Below are positions 8,687 to 16,749 of a DNA stretch of 64,000 bases, one piece after another; position 1 is the stretch's first letter; each line of letters begins with the position of its first letter. Where the stretch lies: contig OY781533.1 in assembly GCA_963677015.1 (NCBI GenBank), forward strand, positions 2,542,001 to 2,606,000, read 5' to 3'. A program made the translations under genes and the position numbers. The notes under the pieces are model-generated. The model was not told the DNA's origin, searched no databases, and saw nothing but the letters and a program-made list of their open reading frames with translations. Source of the DNA: G963556115 sp963677015. Lineage in GTDB: Bacteria > Planctomycetota > SZUA-567.

Positions 8687-9655
8687 TTATTTCTTCTTCA
8701 GAGAATCGATAAGTACCGCAACCACAATAATGGTACCCTTGACCACCTGCTGGTAATATGAGGAGACACCGAGAATATCCAGCCCGTTATTGAGCACACC
8801 GATTATCAGCGCACCGATCACAGTACCGATCAGACTGCCCTGACCGCCTTTAAGGCTGGTACCGCCGATCACAACCGCCGCAATGGCATCAAGTTCATAT
8901 GACTGACCGGCCTGAGGCAGACCCGCAGTGGTACGGGCAGTCAGAATAGCACCTCCAAAAGCGGCCAGAAAACCGGAAATAACATAGACACTGAAGATTA
9001 CCAGACGGGTATTGATACCGGAGATACGCGCACTCTGTTCATTACCGCCGACGGCATAGACATAACGTCCGTAACGGGTTTTCTTCAGCACAATATATGA
9101 GATAAGCACGACCAGAGCGAAGATGAAGACCGGCATAGGCAGACCTAACACACTGCCTTTACCGATAAAGAGAAAATCACGGTCAATCTTTGGAATCGGC
9201 ATACCATCGGTATAAATATAGGTCAGACCGCGGGCAACACTGAGCATACCCAGCGAGGCCACAAACGGCGCAACCCGCCACTTTGAAACCAGCACCCCGG
9301 TTATACCACCCAGCAGCATTCCGACACCCATTGCCGCCAGAATTCCCACTATCGGGCTATGAACCTCACCGCCACTGGCCATACTTACCAGACTCGCAGC
9401 GACCACACCGCCGAAAGCCAGCACCGAACCAACCGAGAGGTCTATACCTCCGGTAAGAATAACAAAGGTCATACCGATTGAGAGCAGACCATTGATCGAT
9501 GTCTGCCGCAGAATATTCCTGATATTACGCCAGGTAGCAAAATACTCACTGGCAAATATCATAATAACGCAGAACACCAGAAACATTATAAAAATTGTAT
9601 AATTGGAAGCAAAAGTCCGCAACCGGCGCTTTGCATCAACACTATTACCATCCAT
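8687..9655 (-). CDS. ABC sugar transporter permease, RbsC type
   Basis: Inner-membrane permease of a CUT2 importer, about 322 aa with 8-10 hydrophobic segments. The signatures LLSIGMTFVILTGGIDLSVGS near the N-terminus and DAIAAVVIGGTSLKGGQGS near the C-terminus are diagnostic of the BPD_transp_2 family. The ATG at 9655 is preferred because AAAGG precedes it at 10 bases; an in-frame TTG at 9679 has no good ribosome site. It sits between the ATPase (9729-11225) and the binding protein (7584-8591), all on the minus strand and presumably cotranscribed. Confidence 0.9.
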   Translation of the reverse strand: MDGNSVDAKRRLRTFASNYTIFIMFLVFCVIMIFASEYFATWRNIRNILRQTSINGLLSIGMTFVILTGGIDLSVGSVLAFGGVVAASLVSMASGGEVHSPIVGILAAMGVGMLLGGITGVLVSKWRVAPFVASLGMLSVARGLTYIYTDGMPIPKIDRDFLFIGKGSVLGLPMPVFIFALVVLISYIVLKKTRYGRYVYAVGGNEQSARISGINTRLVIFSVYVISGFLAAFGGAILTARTTAGLPQAGQSYELDAIAAVVIGGTSLKGGQGSLIGTVIGALIIGVLNNGLDILGVSSYYQQVVKGTIIVVAVLIDSLKKK

Positions 9656-9728
9656 ATTAACCAAACCTTTCAAACTCAACTGTTACCACATTTCACACAA
9701 ACATTTTTATATAAACTTTTATTTATAA

Positions 9729-11225
9729 TTATTTACTATACGATGCCATATGCATCAGAGTTTCCTGATCTATCTCACTTCGGGTCTTTTCAGCCACCTT
9801 CTTATGATCCTTCAGAATTACGATCCGGTCACTCATTCCCAGAACCTCCGGAATCTCAGATGAAATCATTATTATCGCATTACCCGCATCCGCGAAATCC
9901 GACATAAACTTGTATATTTCCTTCTTGGCGCCGACATCAATACCACGGGTCGGCTCATCCAAAAGCAGAATACGGGGATTGGTAAGAACCCAGCGTCCCA
10001 GAACCACCTTCTGCTGATTTCCACCACTAAGGTTACCAACAAGCTGCCGGTAACTGGGAGTTTTCACCCGGAATTTATTGATCATCTCATTGGTACGCTC
10101 CAACTCCTTGGAACGGTTGATCAGTCCTGCGACCACATCCTGTTTCAGCGAAGCGATACTGGTGTTATCCTTGACGCTTGAGGTCAGCACAAGCCCGCTC
10201 TCCTTCCGGTCTTCGGTTACCAGAGCCAGACCATTACGTATCGCATCAGACGGAGATTTAATCCTTACTTCCTTACCGGTAATACGCACTGAGCCGCGCT
10301 CCTTCTTACGCACCCCGAACAGCGCTTCAAAGAACTCACTGCGCCCCGCACCCACCAGACCGAATATTCCAAGAATCTCACCTTTTCGGACATTGAGCGA
10401 GATATTCTCACATTTACCTTTGATGGTTATATCCTCAACTTCCAGCAGCACCTCATCGGTAGGAGTATTCTCCTTATAATATTCCTCACCAAGAGTTCCG
10501 CCGATCATCAACGATATCAGCTCACCTCTGGTAATATCCTTGGTCACTACTGAGCCCACCATCTTACCATCACGAAAAACGGTTATTTCGTCGGTAATGG
10601 TGAAAATTTCCTCCATACGGTGTGAAACATAGACTATACCCTTACCTTCAGCTTTGAGCATTCGGATTATATCAAACAGCTTCTCCACCTCTTTTTCACC
10701 AATAGCAGAGGTCGGTTCATCCATAATCAAAACATCATTATCGAGGGAAATAGCCTTGGCAATTTCGACCAGCTGCACCTCAGCGGTACTTAGTGTTTTC
10801 ATGAGCCGTCCGGGATCAAGCTGCACCCCAATACGCTCCAAAACCTCTTCCGTCTTACTGTTAAGCGTTTTATAATCTACAAAAATATTCAAGAATGACG
10901 ACTCACGTCCGAGCCAGATATTCTCAGCCACAGTCATATCGGGAACCGGACAGAGCTCCTGCGGAATAAAACTCATTCCCGCATCAAGAGCCTCCTTGGG
11001 AGTTTTAAAATCAACCTCTTTATTTTTCAGCCACATCATGCCACTGTCACGGCCGTAAATACCCATCATCACCTTTACCAGTGTTGACTTACCTGCACCA
11101 TTCTCTCCCATCAGCGCATGGACAGTTCCGGCCTTAAGTTCAAAATTAACATTATCCAGCGCCTGAACACCGGGAAAACTTTTCCGTATTCCCTCAACTT
11201 TTACTAAAGTCTCACCTACCTTCAT
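9729..11225 (-). CDS. ABC sugar transporter ATP-binding protein, RbsA type
   Basis: Double-domain cytoplasmic ATPase, about 498 aa. Domain 1 has Walker A GENGAGKST (residues 40-48), Walker B VLIMDEPTSAIG and a degenerate signature (LSTAEVQL). Domain 2 has the usual altered Walker A (GLVGAGRSE) and an intact signature, LSGGNQQK, with Walker B ILLLDEPTRGIDVG, the normal asymmetry of RbsA proteins. The ATG at 11225 is preferred to an in-frame GTG at 11240 because GGAGAGG lies 6 bases before it. It is the first gene of the polyol operon; the long AT-rich leader upstream contains a putative DeoR site (11375-11397). Confidence 0.92.
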   Translation of the reverse strand: MKVGETLVKVEGIRKSFPGVQALDNVNFELKAGTVHALMGENGAGKSTLVKVMMGIYGRDSGMMWLKNKEVDFKTPKEALDAGMSFIPQELCPVPDMTVAENIWLGRESSFLNIFVDYKTLNSKTEEVLERIGVQLDPGRLMKTLSTAEVQLVEIAKAISLDNDVLIMDEPTSAIGEKEVEKLFDIIRMLKAEGKGIVYVSHRMEEIFTITDEITVFRDGKMVGSVVTKDITRGELISLMIGGTLGEEYYKENTPTDEVLLEVEDITIKGKCENISLNVRKGEILGIFGLVGAGRSEFFEALFGVRKKERGSVRITGKEVRIKSPSDAIRNGLALVTEDRKESGLVLTSSVKDNTSIASLKQDVVAGLINRSKELERTNEMINKFRVKTPSYRQLVGNLSGGNQQKVVLGRWVLTNPRILLLDEPTRGIDVGAKKEIYKFMSDFADAGNAIIMISSEIPEVLGMSDRIVILKDHKKVAEKTRSEIDQETLMHMASYSK

Positions 11226-11240
11226 TTCATACCTCTCCAC

Positions 11241-12039
11241 AACTGCTCAGACTCTGATGATGTCTCCTCGGAGACAAAAACAATCAGGTACAAGCAGAAC
11301 AGAAACAAAACAATACACAAACAAACTTCGATTTCTTTTTTTAGTCTACCCCACGACTCGACACTAGTCAATCGTTTATTTTCATTTGTTTTCGATTAGC
11401 CTACAAATTAACCCAATTATGCTCAAAACACGCACAATCCCTTTCGTTTTAACCGCCTTTTAACCTTCATATTTATTAGTATGTTACAGTTATTTGCGCA
11501 ACAAGCTGCCATGTTCTGTAGCACCCAAAACTTTCAATAAACTTTTTATAAATTTTTAATTAATAAAATACCTGTCTTTAAATTTACAAACAAAATATAA
11601 AGCAGAATTCAGAAAATATAAAAACAATATAAAATGTTATATATAAAGATATTAACTCCGAACAAACCGACATTAAAACTGCTATGCAGTAAAATTTCAC
11701 TAACCAAACAGCATTACGGAATACCATACGTTAAAAATATATATTTCAAAAGCAAAACCAAAAAAAATCGCAATTAAACCAAAATACAAATCCTCATCCA
11801 GGTATAAAATAACGTTTTACTCCCTCAATTATCAGCAAAATATGAAACTATTGCAAAATTACATACGGTATTTACCTGCTTTAATAAACTTCAACCGCTA
11901 TCAAGCAGCAGTTTCTTTACACATTTATTGAACTTTTAAAACATTTATTGAAAAATACCAGCACAATATAATCTATTGCGCAAACACTAGCTTCCGCTTC
12001 GTTTCTTAGTAATTTCACAAAAAGACAGATATAAAAAAA
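11241..12039. other. AT-rich intergenic stretch with putative DeoR operator; no gene recognised
   Basis: About 800 bases between the polyol operon and the deoR terminator. It holds the likely operon promoter region near its left end, including the site at 11371-11397. The remainder is very AT-rich and shows no credible coding region or RNA gene. Confidence 0.5.
11370..11397. promoter_or_regulatory. Putative DeoR-family operator upstream of polyol operon
   Basis: An inverted repeat AATCG/CGATT brackets two T-rich TTTC-type repeats (TTTTCATTTG and TTTTCGATT), a pattern common in DeoR-family sites. The core TATTTTCATTTGT (11377-11389) recurs exactly upstream of the deoR gene (13074-13086). It lies about 150 bases upstream of the ATPase start. 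Confidence 0.5.
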
Positions 12040-12066
12040 GAGCAGACAACATTACGTTGTCTGCTC
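12033..12066 (-). terminator. Rho-independent terminator of deoR
   Basis: Perfect 11-bp stem GAGCAGACAAC (12040-12050) with GTTGTCTGCTC (12056-12066) and a 5-base loop, followed by seven T residues on the minus strand. It separates deoR from the polyol operon, so each has its own promoter. Confidence 0.9.
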
Positions 12067-12154
12067 AAAATAACAATATTAGTCACACAAAGCCCTAACT
12101 GCCAGCCTGTTTCCAAGCAGGTTTAAAACACACCACACTGCGGCGTTCTACGCT

Positions 12155-12940
12155 CTACTGTTTATTGATTCCAGCCTTATCAGCAACCAGAACTCTAACC
12201 CCGCGATCTTCAAACTGTTTTCGCTGAACATCGGTAATTCCCGAATCGGTCACAATCCCGGAAACCTTGGTTATATCACAGAGTACCGCAAATGAAGAAT
12301 TTCCTATTTTGGTAGAGTCAATCACCAGATAAACCTCTTCAGCAGAATTTATCATCGCTCTTTTTACCGGTATATCCTTGAAGCCCGGGAACGTAAGTCC
12401 TGAATCCACCGAGACCCCAACCGACGCGATAAAAAGCTTATTAATATGAATTTCTTCAAAAAAGTTTACAGCTCTCTCGCCAGAAAGCGAAAGTGTTGGA
12501 GCCTGAAACTCACCCCCCGGCATCAGAATTTTTATCGACGGGTTGGTTCCCAGCAGAAGCGCAATATTCAGCGCATTGGTTACAACCAGCAGATTATTCC
12601 TGCTCGCAATATTCTTTGCTATCTCGGTTGTTGTCGAACCTGAATCAAGAATAATCGCATCCCCATCTTTAATTAATTCCGCAGCCTTCGCTCCAATCAG
12701 AATCTTTTTATCCATATTTTCCTGATGCTCAAGCGATAAAGACCGCACCTGCTCAGACATATGCTTTAAAAAGACCCCTCCGTGCTCACGCACAACCAAT
12801 CCTTCCTCCTCCAGTTTCGCCAGATCCTGTCTGATAGTAGGCTCGGAGACGCCAAAGGTCTCACTCAGAAAGCTTACCTTTGCCTGCCCCTCCTCACGCA
12901 GGAGAAAGTATATCTTCATTTGTCTCTGATTACTAAACAT
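12155..12940 (-). CDS. DeoR-family transcriptional regulator
   Basis: Repressor of the DeoR/GlpR family, 261 aa. The N-terminal helix-turn-helix covers about residues 19-40 (KVSFLSETFGVSEPTIRQDL) with the conserved wing RRDL-like segment and REHGGV. The C-terminal sensor has the typical DAIILDSGSTTTEIAKNI phosphate-binding turn and LFIASVGVSVDSGLT. DeoR sensors usually bind a phosphorylated sugar intermediate. Here a tetrulose or tetrose phosphate would fit, because the downstream polyol operon is the obvious target. A shared 13-bp sequence upstream of both genes supports autoregulation plus operon control. Ligand not provable from sequence. Confidence 0.92.
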   Translation of the reverse strand: MFSNQRQMKIYFLLREEGQAKVSFLSETFGVSEPTIRQDLAKLEEEGLVVREHGGVFLKHMSEQVRSLSLEHQENMDKKILIGAKAAELIKDGDAIILDSGSTTTEIAKNIASRNNLLVVTNALNIALLLGTNPSIKILMPGGEFQAPTLSLSGERAVNFFEEIHINKLFIASVGVSVDSGLTFPGFKDIPVKRAMINSAEEVYLVIDSTKIGNSSFAVLCDITKVSGIVTDSGITDVQRKQFEDRGVRVLVADKAGINKQ

Positions 12941-13073
12941 TAACTACACCTTTCCACGCAACTTCTACACCATTTTATGATCATGAAATCCCGCTAACCA
13001 TAATGGTATACAGATATTTTCAAGCCAATAAACCTGTCACCAATCCTTATATGCACACAAATATACTTTACTG

Positions 13074-13086
13074 TATTTTCATTTGT
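13074..13086. promoter_or_regulatory. Putative DeoR-family operator upstream of deoR
   Basis: TATTTTCATTTGT, identical to 11377-11389 upstream of the polyol operon. A related inverted element, GAAAATAAAACAAAT, lies about 40 bases further upstream (13123-13137). Consistent with autoregulation; unproven. Confidence 0.45.
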
Positions 13087-13137
13087 AGTCAACATAGATA
13101 TATATTTAAAAAGTTAATAATTGAAAATAAAACAAAT

Positions 13138-13598
13138 AAAACGCATATAAAACCAAATAATCTGCTATAATATCTACCAAAATCGGACTGAATTTCCCGA
13201 TATTATCAATAAAGAAAGCAAGTTACAGTTATTGTTGAAGCAAAAACGGGTAATAATAACTCAACTTTTTTTGATAAAAGTGCTGTCCCAACACCAAATA
13301 CTCAGCGATATGCGAATATCTTACACTCAATTAATTAACAAATCAGCAGGCGCTAACGCCCAATATACATGAATTACAGTCTATATTATCCGGTAAAACA
13401 AACGTATTTCAATAAAATCAAAATAAAATTATTTTTTTTTAAAAGAAGATCAACTCCAACGGTAAGTAATAAATAAAGTCCGATAATCTTCGGAAATGTC
13501 CGATAAGGGGAGCAACTTACACCAGGCAGGATTAATGTAAGCATCTGGCGGAACCATTAGAGCCAGTTACCGGAATATTTCAATGGAGGTACAAAATC
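13138..13598 (+). promoter_or_regulatory. Intergenic region with possible structured leader of the ankyrin gene
   Basis: The left part is AT-rich without recognisable features. The last ~120 bases look structured. GTCCGATAA occurs twice 20 bases apart (13478-13486, 13498-13506), CTTACA (13516-13521) pairs with TGTAAG (13536-13541), and CTGGC (13545-13549) pairs with GCCAG (13562-13566) just before the ribosome site. CTGG could instead pair with CCAG at 13522-13525, so two exclusive folds are possible. Could be a riboregulated leader; no known riboswitch class recognised. Confidence 0.35.
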
Positions 13599-14702
13599 AT
13601 GATCCGCAAAACAACTTATTTATTATTGGCTATTTTATGTATGCTTATTCTGCAGTGCCGACAGGGTATAAGCGGTGAAAACATGCGCATGGATCACAGC
13701 ATGCTCGAAGCCGCGACTTCATCAGATTCGTTCGATCTTATCAAGTTAAAATATCTACTCAAAGAAGGGGCTGATATAAATGCCAGAACTCCAGAAGGTC
13801 TCAGCGCCATTCATCTTGCAGCCAAAACCAACTCCAATCCACAGGCAATTGAAATTCTGCTGAATTATGGCTGTGACCTCAGCGCACGCGCAGAATCAAT
13901 CAATATCACCGCAGACGGGCCGCTTGCCGGCACCCCGTTATATTATGCATTATGCTATAACCCAAACTTTGAGGTTATCGAGACGATTCTCAACAACCTG
14001 CCCCAGCAGGAATATCCCGTATATGCACTGGTCAGTCTCGCCGCACGCAACCCCAACGCCGAAGTAGTAACCAACCTCTATAAGTGCCTTCTTAATGAAC
14101 TGCTGTTAAAATCAGCAGTAAACCCCAACACCGCTGTAATCGCCGATTTCATCAGGCAGGGAGCGGATATTGATGCCGCCCCTAACAACCGCCGGACCAC
14201 ACCGTTATATGTGGCGGTTGAAGCGAATAACAGCAGCGGTGTCCGTTATCTGCTCAGAGCCGGTGCCGATATCAACCTGAAATACAGCCATAAACTGCCG
14301 CTGCTGCTGAAAGCTACAACCAGCAAAAGCTCTGCCGAGACGGCAAAAATCATCAATCAGCTTATAATGTACGGCTGCAGTATTGACGCAATAGATAAAC
14401 GCGGCAACACCGCTCTGCATCTGGCGGTGAAACAGGCGACATCATTATATCATAAAGAATATGCAGCATACCCCTTGAGTGTTATCAAAGAGCTGCTGAA
14501 TCTCGGTGCTGATCTATCCGCACGTAACAACTCCGGCTATACCCCTCTGGAATATGCCCAGAAACACCTGAAAACCCTAAGCGGCAATGATAATCTCGCA
14601 AACGAAGTCATAAGAATTCTGGATCAAGCCGAAAACGAGCAACAACAGCAGCTCTCACAACGCCAGGCCATGCTCAGAACCAAAACCGCAAAGACACCAT
14701 GA
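13599..14702 (+). CDS. Exported ankyrin-repeat protein, function unknown
   Basis: A 367-aa protein with an N-terminal hydrophobic signal (TTYLLLAILCMLILQC). The cysteine could be a lipobox, although glutamine before it is unusual. The rest is ankyrin repeats: clear units at about residues 45-75 (LLKEGADINARTPEGLSAIHLAA), 80-100, 180-235 (FIRQGADIDA and LLRAGADINL), 255-285 (YGCSIDAIDKRGNTALHLAV) and 300-330 (LLNLGADLSARNNSGYTPL). The C-terminus is Gln-rich, possibly coiled. Ankyrin repeats bind other proteins; a periplasmic or outer-surface role is likely, but the partner is unknown. It is monocistronic, with GGAGG before the ATG, and is the only gene in the first 21 kb on the plus strand. 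Similar proteins act as immunity or interaction factors, which cannot be judged here. Confidence 0.85.
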   Translation: MIRKTTYLLLAILCMLILQCRQGISGENMRMDHSMLEAATSSDSFDLIKLKYLLKEGADINARTPEGLSAIHLAAKTNSNPQAIEILLNYGCDLSARAESINITADGPLAGTPLYYALCYNPNFEVIETILNNLPQQEYPVYALVSLAARNPNAEVVTNLYKCLLNELLLKSAVNPNTAVIADFIRQGADIDAAPNNRRTTPLYVAVEANNSSGVRYLLRAGADINLKYSHKLPLLLKATTSKSSAETAKIINQLIMYGCSIDAIDKRGNTALHLAVKQATSLYHKEYAAYPLSVIKELLNLGADLSARNNSGYTPLEYAQKHLKTLSGNDNLANEVIRILDQAENEQQQQLSQRQAMLRTKTAKTP

Positions 14703-14851
14703 CCAAATAAGCAGTAGCAAAAATCAAAACAACCGGTAAACATCTTCTGTATTTATCGACCTAATACGCACAGCCTCCCGCCCATGCCAGCTGTTGCTCC
14801 TCTGAGTCACGAATCCTTATACATATATATAGTTATTTATTTATGCTGCAG

Positions 14852-15778
14852 CTACCGGCGGCAATTCTGAAATTGTGCCACAGCCACAGGCTCTTCTGTA
14901 CTGCCGGTTAGAACAAACTGACTGCCCAGCACCAGCACGCACCCCACCCAGCCCCAGATTTCAAGACTTTCGCCGATAACCAGCACGGCCAGCAAAGCCG
15001 CAACCACCGGCTCCAGCAAGGTAATCGCAGTCGCGGTACTTGCCCGAACCCGTGCCAATCCGTAGCCAAAGCACAGATAACCGAGAAACATCGGCACCAG
15101 TATAAGATAGAGATTAACCAGCAGACTATCCCAGCTCTGCAGGATTGTTCCTCCGGTAATAAACAGTACCGGCAGCAATAAAATTCCGCCACAACCAAAG
15201 GTAGCGCCCATTGCCGCTCTTGTATGCAGACCGGTGTTTATAAGTTGATGCGCACTCCACGAATAAAAGGCATAGGTAACGCCGGCAGCCAGTCCAAGAG
15301 CAGAACCGGTGATAATCTCACTTGAGGATCTTACAGAAAAAGCTGTAAGTGCAGATGACAGCGAGAGCAGCAGCATGCCGGTTATTCCAAGCACGGCCCC
15401 GTAAAACCAGCGACGCCGCAGACCGGAACCATCAGCAAAATACTCGATTAAAGCCGAAAACACCGGTGCCGATCCGAGCGATATAATAGTGCCGATAGTT
15501 ACTCCCGCCATACGCATTGAGGTATAAAAAGCTAGAGGATAGACAGCCACTGCCAATCCTCCGGCAAGGATCAGCCGCCACTGCTGCCACAGCTTCTGCC
15601 GCTGCCGGCAGAGCAGATGTATTGAGAACAATGCCTGCAGTAAACCTCCCAGCCCCATCGCCGCAGCGCCCACAGTCATACCGCTTACCTCCGGTGCCAG
15701 AGATGAAGCCGTACCGGTTGTCCCCCAGAGCACCGACGCCGCAATCACCGCCAACACCCCTGCATATTTACTATTCAT
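14852..15778 (-). CDS. EamA/DMT-family membrane transporter
   Basis: Inner-membrane transporter of the drug/metabolite superfamily, about 308 aa with ten predicted hydrophobic helices in two EamA halves (for example AASVLWGTTGTASSL in helix 1 and ITLLEPVVAALLAVLVIGESL near the end of the second half). Such proteins export amino acids, drugs or metabolites. The ATG at 15778 lies inside the end of the tetR gene (8-base overlap), so translation is coupled; longer upstream starts would read through tetR and are rejected. Regulation by the cotranscribed TetR is expected. Substrate unknown. Confidence 0.88.
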   Translation of the reverse strand: MNSKYAGVLAVIAASVLWGTTGTASSLAPEVSGMTVGAAAMGLGGLLQALFSIHLLCRQRQKLWQQWRLILAGGLAVAVYPLAFYTSMRMAGVTIGTIISLGSAPVFSALIEYFADGSGLRRRWFYGAVLGITGMLLLSLSSALTAFSVRSSSEIITGSALGLAAGVTYAFYSWSAHQLINTGLHTRAAMGATFGCGGILLLPVLFITGGTILQSWDSLLVNLYLILVPMFLGYLCFGYGLARVRASTATAITLLEPVVAALLAVLVIGESLEIWGWVGCVLVLGSQFVLTGSTEEPVAVAQFQNCRR

Positions 15779-16370
15779 TCCCCTCTTTATATCCTTCCAG
15801 CAAACTGCGCGCGATCTTCTCGGCTGCGACCAGCGCATCTTTACGCCCCTCAAGCCCGCCGCGAATTACCGCCCCCTCCAGCAGAAAAGACAGATGCCGG
15901 GCAAGAAGCCGCCTGTTCCCCGCCCCGCCTACTGAGATATCCTTGAGATTACTGAAGATTATTCCTTCGACTTCCTCCTTATGCCGGCGTATAGAATCGC
16001 GTGCCGGCGACCCAACCGGAAACTCTGCCGCCGCATTGAGCAGCCCACAGCCCCGGAAACCATGCTCATAGACAATACCCGCATGGTCAAGGTACGCTCT
16101 GAATACCGCCAGTATCCTCCCTACCGGAGACTTGGCCTGCGCTTCTCGCTGGCGGTAAAGTCCCAGCCATTCCTCGTGACGCAGTTCAATATAACAGGCA
16201 ATTAGTTCTGCTTTGGATCCGAAATTATTATACAGACTCTTCCGCGCCACTCCGGCACGTTCAATTATCGCATCAATTCCAGTCGCAGCAATCCCCTGAT
16301 CATAAAATAGAACCCGCGCCGCCTCAAGCAGACGCTCACGGGCTGAGTTACTTCCGCCCTTACCCTTCAT
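15771..16370 (-). CDS. TetR-family transcriptional regulator
   Basis: A 199-aa TetR repressor. The N-terminal helix-turn-helix is clear (ERLLEAARVLFYDQGIAATG followed by IDAIIERAGVARKSLYNNFGSKAEL), and the C-terminal ligand domain has the CGLLNAAAEF segment seen in YcdC/TetR_C-type relatives. Ribosome site GGAG is 7 bases upstream of the start. It overlaps the DMT transporter gene, forming a two-gene operon, and an inverted repeat just upstream is the likely operator. The usual arrangement is derepression of the transporter when its substrate accumulates. Confidence 0.92.
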   Translation of the reverse strand: MKGKGGSNSARERLLEAARVLFYDQGIAATGIDAIIERAGVARKSLYNNFGSKAELIACYIELRHEEWLGLYRQREAQAKSPVGRILAVFRAYLDHAGIVYEHGFRGCGLLNAAAEFPVGSPARDSIRRHKEEVEGIIFSNLKDISVGGAGNRRLLARHLSFLLEGAVIRGGLEGRKDALVAAEKIARSLLEGYKEGNE

Positions 16371-16390
16371 AATAAAACTCCAGCAATTAG

Positions 16391-16406
16391 TAGACAGACC
16401 AGTCTA
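16391..16406. promoter_or_regulatory. Putative TetR operator
   Basis: Inverted repeat TAGAC-N6-GTCTA located 20 bases upstream of the tetR start codon. TetR-family repressors of the NemR/AcrR type use TAGAC-type half sites. Autoregulation of the tetR-DMT operon is the natural reading. Confidence 0.6.
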
Positions 16407-16637
16407 CCTACTTATCACAAAAAAGTCAAGCTTATTATTACACTAAACACCTGCCAGAATCCCAAAATACCCGTAAACTTTCTGCCGATGGATATATTAA
16501 TATTGCATTCAGACATCATTGAAACTATCAGTTCCGCTAAAAACAGTCATACGACTCTCAACGACATACCGCAAGATCACAATACATTATCACTACATTT
16601 AAAAATACGAAATTACCAGGCCGCCTAAAAATAATGA

Positions 16638-16686
16638 CAAAAAAAAGCGCCATGCCACAAACACACAAAGTTTATGACACAGCGCT
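16638..16686 (-). terminator. Terminator of the hexonate TRAP operon
   Basis: On the minus strand a 17-base arm beginning AGCGCTG pairs along its whole length (Watson-Crick plus G-U) with an arm ending GGCGCT, and eight T-rich bases follow. It lies 64 bases past the dctM stop at 16750. Confidence 0.8.
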
Positions 16687-16749
16687 GAGAACAGAATAGC
16701 TTTAAATGGACAGTAATCCTACACTGTTACTTTATATTATATATATTAT

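Noticed and set aside
15517..16071. Plus-strand open frame (184 codons) across the DMT transporter and tetR
   Set aside because: Pro/Ser-rich low-complexity translation typical of shadow frames; conflicts with two well-supported genes.
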